A stretch of 64,000 nucleotides of DNA from Pectobacterium wasabiae CFBP 3304. Lineage in GTDB: Bacteria; Pseudomonadota; Gammaproteobacteria; Enterobacterales; Enterobacteriaceae. This document shows, piece by piece, positions 1-8,370 of the stretch; the stretch's first letter is position 1; each line of letters opens with the position of its first letter. The DNA is taken from NCBI RefSeq assembly GCF_001742185.1, contig NZ_CP015750.1:248001-312000 (forward strand). Direction: 5' to 3'. Position numbers and translations under genes: made by a program. Below the pieces are notes generated by a model. The model was not told where the DNA came from. It saw only the letters and a list, made by a program, of their open reading frames with translations, and did no database searches.

Positions 1-295
1 CCATTAGGTCAAGGACATATTGCGTTGCTTCCTTTTTAGGCTTTCCTGGAATTTTCCGATCCGTTGACCTACATAGATAATGAAAATCCCCCCAACGAGC
101 CTTTAACATTTCTTCAAGAGGGAATCTTTCTGAGCCTACAACCCAAGATCTATTCGTAAACACTACAAAATCTATATTCTTTGAGCGAAAATATTTAATT
201 AACCTATCAACTTCAGAAAATATTTTCCCATCAACTTTACCATGCGGCACTAATATATCTTCAACACTAAGGATAACACCCTTTATTTTGCTCAT
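1..295 (-). CDS. HAD-like protein, ShosT-like (partial, continues left of window)
   Basis: Reading the minus strand from an ATG at 295 gives about 98 residues before the window ends. It looks like the N-terminus of a HAD-fold protein: GVILSVEDILV sits where HAD motif I would be but the usual DxD is degraded, VVFTNRSW resembles motif II, and KIPGKPKKEA could supply the motif III lysine. It starts 10 bp after the DprA-like gene stops, so the two are surely co-transcribed. In the ShosTA anti-phage toxin-antitoxin system a DprA-like protein pairs with a HAD/phosphoribosyltransferase protein. The phosphoribosyltransferase part would lie outside the window, so the assignment is by context. Confidence 0.6.
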   Translation of the reverse strand, partial: MSKIKGVILSVEDILVPHGKVDGKIFSEVDRLIKYFRSKNIDFVVFTNRSWVVGSERFPLEEMLKARWGDFHYLCRSTDRKIPGKPKKEATQYVLDLM

Positions 296-305
296 TTCTA
301 CTTCC

Positions 306-1292
306 TTAGAGATCTAAGCTCTGCTGTATTGGCTGTGCTTTTTCGTAAGGGTCTTCATTCAAAATATATTTCACAATTTCATTTAATTTTTGTGGAACTT
401 CGAAAGACTTCGCGTTTCTATGTTCTTCAGAAAATCTCAATTCAGGTCTATTTTCATATGTTTTGGGAAGAAATGGGCTAGCAATTTTTCTCGAATATTT
501 GAATGCATACTCTACGGTATGAGATGTTCCACTTTTTATCTTCCACTCTACAGGAACTAAGGTAGTGCATAGTGCAGCTTGAATTCTATTACGTCTTACA
601 AAATTTTCGGCACTGTAACCCTGATCAGGTAGATATTCACTAATTATAGCTCCACCGTTAGCAATAATCTCGTTGTAAAGTGAACGAGATCCTTTTGGAT
701 ATTCAACAAAAATACCATTACCTAATACCGCTATGGTTGGAATACCATATCTGAGTGACTCATAATGACATGATTGATCTATACCTGTAGCTAAACCACT
801 TACTGTCGAAACCTCTGTTCCATACAGGGCAGAAACGATTAGCTTTACTAAAAAAATACCATCATTGGTTGGTTTTCTAGTTCCGACAATTGCAATTGCT
901 TTTTTATTTAAAACATTAACATCACCATGAATAAATATCCAAAATGGTGGGTCATTTATAGTTTTCAACAACGAAGGGAATGTCGATTGATCATAAAAAG
1001 ACAAAGTTATCCCTTTTTTATTTAAATCCCTTGCTCTTTCAAGCCCTTTATTCCATAAATCTTGTTGGAAATCTTCCCAAGACATTTCCTCAGGCAATGA
1101 AACTCTTAAATAACTAGCCAAAGCATCAGCCGAAATTCCCTTTAAAAGATTTTTAAATCCCACTTTAGACTGATATATTTTTCTTAATGTCCAATACCCA
1201 ACACCTTTCAAACAAGTTAATGCAAGAAAAGCAATGATTTCATTTTTCCAGAAATCTCTAACTTCAGCGTAATTTTTATCTTCCATAGTCAT
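306..1292 (-). CDS. DprA/SMF-like protein, ShosA-like
   Basis: 328 residues with the DprA Rossmann-like (SLOG) core: AIVGTRKPTNDG, SGLATGIDQSCH, AVLGNGI, YPKGS, GGAIISEY and the RNRIQAA segment typical of DprA. The helical N-terminal part contains GVGYWTLRKI. DprA normally loads RecA on single-stranded DNA. Here the gene sits in a phage-satellite element next to a HAD-like gene, not beside smg or topA, so a defence role such as the ShosA antitoxin is more likely than housekeeping competence. The start ATG has AAGGC five bases upstream. AT-rich compared with the genes to its right. Confidence 0.8.
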   Translation of the reverse strand: MTMEDKNYAEVRDFWKNEIIAFLALTCLKGVGYWTLRKIYQSKVGFKNLLKGISADALASYLRVSLPEEMSWEDFQQDLWNKGLERARDLNKKGITLSFYDQSTFPSLLKTINDPPFWIFIHGDVNVLNKKAIAIVGTRKPTNDGIFLVKLIVSALYGTEVSTVSGLATGIDQSCHYESLRYGIPTIAVLGNGIFVEYPKGSRSLYNEIIANGGAIISEYLPDQGYSAENFVRRNRIQAALCTTLVPVEWKIKSGTSHTVEYAFKYSRKIASPFLPKTYENRPELRFSEEHRNAKSFEVPQKLNEIVKYILNEDPYEKAQPIQQSLDL

Positions 1293-2043
1293 ATTTGCCT
1301 TATGGATTACAACTTAATCGCAACTAATAAAGTGTTTATTCTTCACCACCGCTCTGTTTGAACATACTATACATAACATCTTGGTGCAGAATAGTGAAGT
1401 TTATCATATTACTTTTTATGAGTTTACTACATAAGAACACTTTCATTCTGCCCACCACACTCACTAATCACAAATATAAACATTTGAATGACAAAATCGG
1501 CACTACACCGCACCCGCCTGCGGTTTTCGGATCATAAAAATTTTTCAGTTTTCCTTTTCTACAAACCAACCCGCCAGGCCGCGCCATATCTGGGCTTGTT
1601 CGCTTCGGTGCCAACTGAAATCATTGAAAAGAATTTCAGCTTTTTTCAGTTTTGCCGTTTTTTGTCAGTTTTGAAACCCGCAAAAAATCACGCTATCTCT
1701 TTGAATTTAAAGACACGGTATTATTTTACGTGACGTGGAGAAAAAAATTAGACGGAGAAAGAAACGTGCTACCGTTCCAGCAATCCCTTGCAGGACGTGG
1801 CCTACAGATGAGTATAGGTGTTGGAGTCACTGAAAAACGTGAACAGCCAGGCACAAAAAAACCCAACTGGTGAGGTTGGGTTTTTTCATGACGCTTGGGA
1901 TTCGCAGCCTCAGATAAAGCGCGGTTAATCCACCACTAACGTTGATGAGTGTAATTCCTATCTATAAGCATTACAACATCATGCTTCCACTAACAATCAA
2001 CAGTTTAGTCCCTATCCACAGGGATAACAACAGGCCGTTACCT
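1293..2043. other. Intergenic region left of the satellite core genes
   Basis: About 750 bp without a convincing gene. It should hold the promoter of the DprA-like/HAD pair (AT-rich stretch just right of 1292) and ends in a strong bidirectional terminator at 1855-1886. Open frames at 1488-1733 and 1652-1873 on the plus strand have no recognisable family or good ribosome binding site, so I do not call them. Confidence 0.5.
1855..1886. terminator. Bidirectional rho-independent terminator
   Basis: AAAAAACCCAAC and GTTGGGTTTTTT form a perfect stem around a short loop, with A and T tracts on either side, so it can end transcription in both directions. It lies between the Ogr-like gene and the DprA-like operon. 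Confidence 0.8.
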
Positions 2044-2379
2044 TTACCCAACTTTACGCCGCACCACAACCAGAGAACGTTCTGGTTCGTCCACGGCTTC
2101 GGCCTTTTTGTCGTCCTCCTGCGCCTGGTTCAGCATGTCGATCATCTCTTTGCGCTTCTCCGGTGCGATACCGTCTATCACGCTCTTAATCACATGCCCG
2201 TGGTTTTTGGCGCTGGGGCTGAGAGTATGCGAGAACGTCATGTTCATCACGAATGTATGCCCGCATTCCACATCCGCACAGGCGCAGTAAATATCTGAGA
2301 TATGCGGATGTTTACGGTGAGTTTTCTTCACCGTGGCCACCGTGCCGCATTCAGGGCAGTAAACACGCATTATCCTCAT
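2044..2379 (-). CDS. Ogr/Delta-like zinc-finger transcriptional activator
   Basis: 111 residues starting MRIMRVYCPECG; this ATG has AAGGAG eight bases upstream, better than the upstream alternative. CPEC followed by CADVEC gives the CX2C ... CX4C zinc-binding pattern of the P2 Ogr / P4 Delta family, followed by a conserved HTF. These proteins activate late promoters of P2-like phages, and satellites use them to control helper or own late genes. The C-terminal tail is longer than in P2 Ogr and rich in charged residues. It is separated from the primase gene by the iteron region. Confidence 0.85.
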   Translation of the reverse strand: MRIMRVYCPECGTVATVKKTHRKHPHISDIYCACADVECGHTFVMNMTFSHTLSPSAKNHGHVIKSVIDGIAPEKRKEMIDMLNQAQEDDKKAEAVDEPERSLVVVRRKVG

Positions 2380-2471
2380 GTCGCTCACTCCTTCCATTCT
2401 GTTAACCCCGCCCGCCAGAAATAAAGCCCTCACGGACGGCCATTTTTACTGTGTTTATCTTCTCTGCGCGT

Positions 2472-2659
2472 GGATACAGCGGTTACAGTGGTTACACGAT
2501 TGATATAAAAGGGTTTTTACTGTAACCACGCCATTTTCACTACTGGTGACAGCGGTTACAGGTCGTGTTTTGTAACCTCTGTCACCACAGACTATTTATT
2601 CATGGTGACAACACCAGCCCTTGCCTTGCCTGCTTGTCACCTCTGTAACCGCTGTATCC
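2472..2659. repeat. Iteron array with long inverted repeat, candidate replication origin
   Basis: Nine-base iterons of the form GGTTACAGN or GGTGACAGN recur: GGATACAGC-GGTTACAGT-GGTTACACG at 2472-2498, GGTGACAGC-GGTTACAGG at 2545-2562, and inverted copies at 2520-2527, 2571-2586 and 2635-2659. The 17-mer GGATACAGCGGTTACAG at 2472-2488 is repeated perfectly inverted at 2643-2659. Such iterons beside a P4-type primase-helicase are expected for the ori or crr element that the protein binds; function is inferred. Confidence 0.7.
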
Positions 2660-2687
2660 TCAGAAAAATAAGATACGTGCGAGAGTA

Positions 2688-5372
2688 TTAACCCAATACG
2701 CTGCTATTAAACTGGTACACCCACTTGACGCCTATTTCTGGCAGGCGGATGTTTTTCTGTGTGCGGCTGCTGCCCTCTGCCACATCCAGATAGCCCGCTC
2801 TGACACAAAGCTGTGCCACCTTCTTGGCATCAAACCCCTTGCAGATTTCTTTCCAACCCGATGACAGCACGTAAAACGTGGTGGCGGCATCCTCGGTGTT
2901 GTTGCCTTTCACTACCTGACGGAAACCCACCAAATTGGCCGGGCGGCTGTACTCGTTGTGCCAGTCGGCAAAGCGGCTGAACTGGTTACGGGTGATGAAG
3001 TCTTTCACCTGCTCCAGCGCGGCGGCTTCCTCCTGATTGGCCACATGCCCGCGATCGACCATCCACGCATCCAGACAAACTTTTGCCGCCCGCAGCGCTT
3101 CCCCAGCAGGCCAGCCGGTTATCCCCGCTTCGGTGGCCAGTTCACCCGCCATCGCGACCAGGGCAAAACGCGTGACCGCCCGCCCCACCTGGTTGCCTGC
3201 CTCGTGGGGCGTTAACTCGCGGGTGTAGGTTTTCAGCAGCGCTTTGGCTTTGGCCGTCATGCCGGATAAATCCGTTGTGAGGTGGCGCAGCCATTCGCGG
3301 AAGGCCGCGCCGTGGCATTCCGTCACCGCCTGTTCTAAATGCTCGGCCAGCGTCTTGCCGCCTGAAAAACCGTGCAGTTCTTCAAACACACCGTACTTGC
3401 CCGAATCGCTGGGGATTTGCACCATACGCACTTCCACACCGGCATAAGTGCGTTCTCCGGCGTTGGCGGCGTGTTCAACCAGTGATAGTTCTCCGGTGGA
3501 GAGAAACAGCAAACACCAGCGGTTCGTTTCCCTGACGCTGCCGTCCGTTCTGGCTCTGGCCTTACCCTGACCGTTAGCCAGCATGTAGGCGATATTTCCG
3601 GCTTCCCGTCCATCTACCTCACGGATTTCATCGAGCATTAACGTGGCATCGTTGCGGCGGCTGGCCGTGCCTTCCAGCGCATTGCCGGTTGACCGCCAGG
3701 TGTGCCAGAAGTCCGAACCGCCGCACACCGACGCCGCCACCTTCATCGTGGTAGTTTTGCCGTCCGTCGATTCCCCTTTCAGGTGATAGCCACCGCCCCC
3801 AACACCAACCAGTTTGAGCAACGGCGCGGCAAAGGCCAGACTGACGGAAAACGCCACGCGAGCATTACCGACGCAATACCGAGACACCTGATCGCGCCAG
3901 TCGGCCAACGTTCCCGCCGTGCGAAAATCCCGCCCCTGTACGCTGGATGTTTGCAGAATGACCGATTCCGCCCCCTCACCTATCACCTCGTCTTGAAGCA
4001 CGTACACCGAACCGTGCCAGCCGGTTTTACTGACGCACGTCACCTTGCGATCTGGCTTGCACAAGGAAAGGTATTCCATCAGGTGTGCCCGTGCCTGGCC
4101 GTTGGTGTTGATGTACGACAGGCCATTAACCAGCAGTACGCGGCGCAGCTCTTCCCCGCTGCCGCCTAACAACTCCATCGGCATCGCCCATTTGCGGCTT
4201 ATGCCGTTGGTGTCTTCCCATTCAAGTAAGCGGCCGTAGTTGCTGCCGTCCATATCGCAGGTGATAGCCGTCACCCGTACCGGGCTGCACAGTTTGATAT
4301 TGCGAATTTCCGTATCGCCGTCTGACTTGTTCACCAGTTTGTCAAACCACAGGTATTCTTTAGTCAGTCGGAAGCCTTGCGGCAAGCGGGTCTTACCCTT
4401 GCCAAACAAAATCATTTCTTCGCGCAACGCCTCTTTGGTGCGCTCCTGGCCATGCTCCTGTCTGAAATCATCCCAATCGGCTTTATGGCGCGTCGGCGGT
4501 AACGTCACCCAGCCGTCTACTGCCTTGGCCGCTTTCTCAGCCCACTGTTTCCCGGTATTTTCCTTGCCGTCGTCAAAGTCGTTATCGCCAGCAATCACCA
4601 GCCGCACATCTGGCCAGTTCTGCCGGAACGCCTGCGCCACGTTCAGTAAATTACTGGCGGCGACAGCGGCTACCGTGACGCCCTCGGTCAGTGCCGCCAC
4701 CGTCAGCGCGGTAGCGTAACCCTCGGTGATAGTCACCTGCTCCGGTGTCTCACTCGGCAACGGTTGCAGAGCAATAAAGCTGCCCGCCAGGGTGGAATTG
4801 GCCAGTAGCCGTTTATCCCCCAATGGGCTGATTAGCTGCGCTCCCGTTATCTGACCGTCGACGTCAGTCAGCGGCAGCAACAGCGAACCGGCAGGGAAAG
4901 CCACGCCGCCGCTGTGCTTCTCCTGGCGAGTCAGGGACAAGCCCTGCCCCGTTAAGCCTTTATTCATCAGATAGGCGCTTTCGCCGGTTTCACAAGTCGC
5001 CCACAGTGTGCGATAGCTGGCGCTGAACTGGCGGCGCTTTTCGGCTTCATCGGCTTCTTTCCTGGCGGGCGGGGTTGTCGGGTGTTGCACCTCCGGTAAG
5101 CCCAGAACGGACGCCACTGCATCGGCGGCGGTTTTGTTGTCGTCCCCGCTGACCAGTTGCACCAAATCCAGCCCGTCACCGTTGCCACACTGCGAACAAA
5201 ACCACGTCCCGCGCCCGTCCTTATCATCAAAGCGGAAACGGTCTGTACCGCCGCATTTCGGGCAAGCGCCATGCTTGCCGTTGGCCGGAACCGTAATTCC
5301 CAGCGCCGGTAATATCTGCGCCCAGCGGTTGTTTGCTGCCTTCACCGTCTCGGAGAGTTTGGGTCTGCTCAT
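2688..5372 (-). CDS. TOPRIM and DUF927 primase-helicase, P4 alpha-type replication protein
   Basis: 894 residues. The N-terminus has a zinc ribbon (CPKCGGTDRFRF near residue 38, then WFCSQCGNGDGLDLV) typical of P4-type primases. A TOPRIM domain follows (TITEGYATALT near 210, IAGDNDFDDGK near 260). The C-terminal half is a DUF927 helicase-like ATPase with Walker A GESTDGKTTT near 540 and Walker B ATLMLDEI near 580. It would prime and unwind satellite DNA, probably at the iterons just downstream of its own stop. It overlaps the upstream gene by 4 bp and is the last gene of that operon. Confidence 0.9.
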   Translation of the reverse strand: MSRPKLSETVKAANNRWAQILPALGITVPANGKHGACPKCGGTDRFRFDDKDGRGTWFCSQCGNGDGLDLVQLVSGDDNKTAADAVASVLGLPEVQHPTTPPARKEADEAEKRRQFSASYRTLWATCETGESAYLMNKGLTGQGLSLTRQEKHSGGVAFPAGSLLLPLTDVDGQITGAQLISPLGDKRLLANSTLAGSFIALQPLPSETPEQVTITEGYATALTVAALTEGVTVAAVAASNLLNVAQAFRQNWPDVRLVIAGDNDFDDGKENTGKQWAEKAAKAVDGWVTLPPTRHKADWDDFRQEHGQERTKEALREEMILFGKGKTRLPQGFRLTKEYLWFDKLVNKSDGDTEIRNIKLCSPVRVTAITCDMDGSNYGRLLEWEDTNGISRKWAMPMELLGGSGEELRRVLLVNGLSYINTNGQARAHLMEYLSLCKPDRKVTCVSKTGWHGSVYVLQDEVIGEGAESVILQTSSVQGRDFRTAGTLADWRDQVSRYCVGNARVAFSVSLAFAAPLLKLVGVGGGGYHLKGESTDGKTTTMKVAASVCGGSDFWHTWRSTGNALEGTASRRNDATLMLDEIREVDGREAGNIAYMLANGQGKARARTDGSVRETNRWCLLFLSTGELSLVEHAANAGERTYAGVEVRMVQIPSDSGKYGVFEELHGFSGGKTLAEHLEQAVTECHGAAFREWLRHLTTDLSGMTAKAKALLKTYTRELTPHEAGNQVGRAVTRFALVAMAGELATEAGITGWPAGEALRAAKVCLDAWMVDRGHVANQEEAAALEQVKDFITRNQFSRFADWHNEYSRPANLVGFRQVVKGNNTEDAATTFYVLSSGWKEICKGFDAKKVAQLCVRAGYLDVAEGSSRTQKNIRLPEIGVKWVYQFNSSVLG

Positions 5373-5779
5373 TGTGCCGTCCCTCCCGTCATTAGCGTTT
5401 CCACCACAGTACCGGGTGGTAGTTCGCCATCCGTCGCACCATTCGCAATCTCCGCATACATGGCTAACAGACAGCGATAGCCATACGCTGACAGGCGCAC
5501 AGCCTCACGCATAAAGCCCGGTTCAAGCATTTCATACAACGCCTGCGCCGCCATCGCTTGCCCCATCGCACAGCCGAACTGGTCGATATAGGGCGCTTCA
5601 ATATGGCGAATGATGTTAATTGCCACCTTGTCGGCGGTCAGCGGAATATAGCTATCGTTCAGCACATAAACCGCCTGGCCATACTGGGTTGTCATTGCTT
5701 CAAGGAAAGCGCTGGCGATGTAATGGCGCAAAAGCGCCATTTTGAAAGCCGGTGAGGTCGGCAGGTTAATTGCGCTCAT
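5369..5779 (-). CDS. Conserved hypothetical protein of P4-like satellite
   Basis: 136 residues, mostly helical, no recognised domain, cysteine-poor and without signal peptide. GGAGGGG lies six bases before the ATG. It overlaps the primase start by 4 bp and the preceding 78-residue gene by 14 bp, so translation is probably coupled along the operon. Position directly before the primase suggests an accessory role in replication or its control, but nothing in the sequence shows it. Confidence 0.75.
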   Translation of the reverse strand: MSAINLPTSPAFKMALLRHYIASAFLEAMTTQYGQAVYVLNDSYIPLTADKVAINIIRHIEAPYIDQFGCAMGQAMAAQALYEMLEPGFMREAVRLSAYGYRCLLAMYAEIANGATDGELPPGTVVETLMTGGTAQ

Positions 5780-6002
5780 GGTTCACCCCTCCGGCAAAGA
5801 ATTCACTGGTTTCTACCGCGCCGTTGAGTTGGTCACGAACACATTCAAAAATAGCGGCCAGGCCGTCTGAATTAAGAGGCTTACCAGGGTGATCGGCATG
5901 GTGGCGTAACAGCTCGGCCATGCACTCGCTGGCCTGTAAAGCACGATTTATACGCTCTTCACCATTCTGCGTGTAGCCACAAGGAAACTGAGCATTAGTC
6001 AT
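5766..6002 (-). CDS. Small hypothetical protein of P4-like satellite
   Basis: 78 residues with an [19 protein letters not shown] helical segment; no recognised family. GGAG stands seven bases before the ATG. It overlaps both neighbours (8 bp with the 60-residue gene, 14 bp with the 136-residue gene), which supports it as a real member of the compact replication operon. Confidence 0.7.
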   Translation of the reverse strand: MTNAQFPCGYTQNGEERINRALQASECMAELLRHHADHPGKPLNSDGLAAIFECVRDQLNGAVETSEFFAGGVNHERN

Positions 6003-6177
6003 GATCGCACTCCGCTACCGGCTGGTTAAAGGTGCGGTGCAAGCAGTCCAGCCGCTCTGACAGAACAAAGGTCAGCACCTCTTTCGCCTGGGGCTGATCC
6101 AGTTCAACCAGCGCATACGCCAGCGCCCGGCATTGGTCGATGATTTCTTCCAGATCCAACGGAGTGTTATCAAACAT
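5995..6177 (-). CDS. Small acidic hypothetical protein, 60 residues
   Basis: Begins [15 protein letters not shown] and ends [11 protein letters not shown] place the start at 6177 because GAGGGGG lies about six bases upstream and because its ATG overlaps the stop of the Icd-like gene (6170-6172). The open frame extends far upstream to 6726, but that part is the Ash-like leader and an out-of-frame reading of the Icd-like gene. Acidic, helical, no known family. Confidence 0.65.
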   Translation of the reverse strand: MFDNTPLDLEEIIDQCRALAYALVELDQPQAKEVLTFVLSERLDCLHRTFNQPVAECDHD

Positions 6178-6367
6178 GACGCGCCCCCTCAATCGGCAGA
6201 CGGCCAGCAAAAGCGAGCACATAGTCACGCGCCAGCAGACGACGGGCGCTGCGTTCATTCGGGGCAATAACGGTTTCACGGTGCGGAACGGCGTGAACAT
6301 CAGCACGGCGCACAGCCAGAAATAAAAAGACAAATTCGGGGCGAGTTTGAATAGGGGTAGATGACAT
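6170..6367 (-). CDS. Icd-like host cell division inhibitor / Ash C-terminal part
   Basis: 65 residues with the pattern [27 protein letters not shown] and [14 protein letters not shown] that I associate with the Icd-like proteins of P4-type satellites. P4 Icd blocks host division when overproduced. GGAGG stands eight bases before its ATG, so it can be made alone. In relatives this segment is often joined in frame to an Ash-type N-terminus; here that joint is broken (see next entry). It is followed by an overlapping 60-residue gene. Confidence 0.65.
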   Translation of the reverse strand: MSSTPIQTRPEFVFLFLAVRRADVHAVPHRETVIAPNERSARRLLARDYVLAFAGRLPIEGARHV

Positions 6368-6726
6368 GGCGTCAACCTCCAGTGAGTAGTTAAAACACTA
6401 CCACCAGAGTTTCCACGCTCTTGATTGGTGGTAGCCCAGACGGGGGTGGAAATACCGGCCTCACTGGACACCGGCCAGCCCGAAAGCTGCCCCGCCTGAG
6501 CCACCATTGATTCGGTACGGATCGGTGCCGTAAAAAATGGGTGTACAAAGGCTACGATACAAAAAAAGACGCAATCGGCGTCTGGTATCGCCAGTAAGTT
6601 ACACGGGTTTCCACGCCCGGTTGCCGATTTTGCGGCAACGGGCAGACTATACCCCGCGTATTCTGGCGGCAGCAAGCAATTTTTATCCGAATCCCCGTGA
6701 TTGACCGGGTGTGTTATCGCGTACAT
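6368..6726 (-). pseudogene. Ash-type N-terminal reading frame, out of frame with Icd-like part
   Basis: The frame contains [15 protein letters not shown] and [14 protein letters not shown] (ATG at 6507), both hallmarks of the Ash family of P4-like elements. It reaches the Icd-like region in the wrong frame: removing two bases near 6382-6385 would read TTLEVDAM and run straight into the Icd-like protein. The frame as it stands stays open to 5995 by chance. Either this is a broken ash gene, or the two parts are separate overlapping genes. This segment is also where P4 places its immunity RNA, so the DNA may matter more than the protein. Confidence 0.5.
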
Positions 6727-6777
6727 AGTGTTTCCTGCTCAGTGATGAGCCATGACGTTAGACGACAAGGGAGTGTT

Positions 6778-6800
6778 ACCCGGTGCCTGCCGCACCGGGT
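6778..6800 (+). terminator. Strong hairpin with T-tract on plus strand
   Basis: ACCCGGTGC and GCACCGGGT pair around a 5-base loop, followed by ATTTTTTT on the plus strand. No plus-strand gene precedes it, so it could end an antisense or immunity-type transcript; on the minus strand it lies between the gpO-like gene and the Ash region but lacks a U-tract. Confidence 0.6.
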
Positions 6801-6816
6801 ATTTTTTTACCTGTGT

Positions 6817-7326
6817 TCAGCCGCCTGAAATCGCGGAATACCAGCCGGACGGCGACAGCGAAAACTGGCAGGGGATCGGCTGGCTGAGCCGGGCGCGTTT
6901 CCCCCGTCGTGAGAAGTACGCCCGATTAGCGCTAAAGCGGATGCGATCCGTTCCCACACTGGCGGGGCTATCCGTTACAGCCAACCCACTGAGATAAAAC
7001 CGCCCCGCTTCGGGGAAATCCTCTTCAATCTCAATCGAGCAAAACAGCTTTTGCCCTTTCTCGTTGTAGCTAACCAGTTGTGCCGTGGGACGAATACGCA
7101 CAAACAGCCGGGACTCGCCATCGATAACCTCATGTTTCGCGGCCAGCACTTCCCCCAGGTTATCGCCGGTACGCTTGTGTTCTCCCCAAATCAGCGCGGT
7201 ATAACGTGACGGGTTGTAGGTCGCGCCCATGTCTTTTAGCCAGGTCGGATCGATATAGCGCCCGTCAATGGTGATGCCTTCGGTAGCCACGCAAAACCAG
7301 CCGGTGGTTAACTGTGAATCGTTCAT
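6817..7326 (-). CDS. Truncated P2 gpO-like capsid maturation protease
   Basis: About 169 residues matching the N-terminal protease half of P2 gpO: WFCVATEGITIDGR, a conserved WGEHKR (probable catalytic His region), LFCSIEIEEDF and the GLAVTDSPASVGTD motif with the conserved serine. P2 gpO is about 284 residues and its C-terminal half is the scaffold; that half is absent here. I use the ATG at 7326 (GGGAG just upstream); a GTG at 7338 overlapping the capsid stop is possible. It follows the capsid gene directly, the reverse of the P2 order O-N. Confidence 0.8.
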   Translation of the reverse strand: MNDSQLTTGWFCVATEGITIDGRYIDPTWLKDMGATYNPSRYTALIWGEHKRTGDNLGEVLAAKHEVIDGESRLFVRIRPTAQLVSYNEKGQKLFCSIEIEEDFPEAGRFYLSGLAVTDSPASVGTDRIRFSANRAYFSRRGKRARLSQPIPCQFSLSPSGWYSAISGG

Positions 7327-7334
7327 GTACTCCC

Positions 7335-8333
7335 TCACGGTAACAACGTAATGGCCTGTTCATCGGCAGCGGCATACAGATAACCATCCCCCAGCGCGTA
7401 GCCCTCATTGCGCCAGTAGCTGTGCTCATACACGGAACGGTCATCCACGAATTCCGCCCGGAAATAGCGGCTGTGTTTTTGCGTGTAGACGTGCAAGTTT
7501 TCCAGCGTGGTCACGGCCAGTCGTTTACCCGGCATAAACGGTGGAACAAAGGCAAAACGTCCCGCTACAGAACTGGTGACCATCTGCGCAGCCGCGAGAT
7601 CCGCTGGCCGGTCTGCCATATTGAATAGTCGTAGCCGTTCCGCAGCGGCCAGTTCTGCACCGACTAACACCACCAGGCGCGGATCTTCACGCAATCCCTC
7701 TGGTATCTTTTTGGTGATCAGATGATTGGCCAGTGCATCCAGATGCGGGAAATCGCCGCCATTTCCCAGCGTGATCGCATCAGCCAGCACTTGTGAGCCG
7801 CCGTTAAATTGTTTGGCAATGGCATGCCAGCCCAGATTGATATCTTCCCCTTTGGGGTATTTAGCGGGGTTGGTTTCGGGGCTGAGAAACGCGCCATTTA
7901 GTCCGATACGCAAAATATCTAACGCCATTGCGCGTTCAAAGAACGCCGCCACCGTCCGGGTGAAGTGATCAATACCGCCCACGTTGGCAATCAGTGACAT
8001 TTGCGCATACGACAGCGACGCGCAGGAATCCGTTTCAACCAGCACATACGGCGTACCATTGACAGCCAGCGGCTTGTTAAATCGCCCTTCTAGCGCACGC
8101 CCGGTATGTAAGCTGCTATCACCAAGCGTGATCGCCTGGCCGGTTTCCTCCGCCATGTCCATCATGGTAATGCCCTGCGTCATCCAGCCAGATTCCAGCA
8201 AGGCAACGCGTAATTTATTTTCGGCCTCATCGGATATCGAAAAACTTTTTTTGTTACTGCTTAAATAATTTGCGCCGCGGGTGAAATTGCGATGGAATTC
8301 CCCCGCCAATGCTGGAGCATTAACGTGATGCAT
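7335..8333 (-). CDS. P2 gpN-like major capsid protein
   Basis: 332 residues resembling P2 gpN throughout: an N-terminal helical part, GFNG-like IGLNGAFLS, INLGWHA, GNGGDFPHLDALA, EDPRLVVLVGAEL, a VPPFMPGKRLAVTTLENLHVY segment and SYWRNEGYALGDGY. gpN builds the T=7 shell of P2 (T=4 when P4 supplies Sid). AAGGA lies six bases before the ATG. Finding a capsid gene in an element with P4-type replication genes, and no terminase, portal or tail genes, is unusual: it may swap or dilute helper capsids. Preceded by a 285-residue unknown gene in the same direction. Confidence 0.85.
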   Translation of the reverse strand: MHHVNAPALAGEFHRNFTRGANYLSSNKKSFSISDEAENKLRVALLESGWMTQGITMMDMAEETGQAITLGDSSLHTGRALEGRFNKPLAVNGTPYVLVETDSCASLSYAQMSLIANVGGIDHFTRTVAAFFERAMALDILRIGLNGAFLSPETNPAKYPKGEDINLGWHAIAKQFNGGSQVLADAITLGNGGDFPHLDALANHLITKKIPEGLREDPRLVVLVGAELAAAERLRLFNMADRPADLAAAQMVTSSVAGRFAFVPPFMPGKRLAVTTLENLHVYTQKHSRYFRAEFVDDRSVYEHSYWRNEGYALGDGYLYAAADEQAITLLP

Positions 8334-8370
8334 AAAATATCCTTTTATATAAATGTGGTAATACAGTGAA

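Noticed and set aside
1488..1873. Plus-strand open frames of 81 and 73 codons
   Set aside because: No family resemblance, no good ribosome binding site, and they overlap each other; treated as intergenic.
3702..4719. Long plus-strand open frames across the primase gene
   Set aside because: They lie antisense to a well-conserved primase-helicase and reflect its codon bias.
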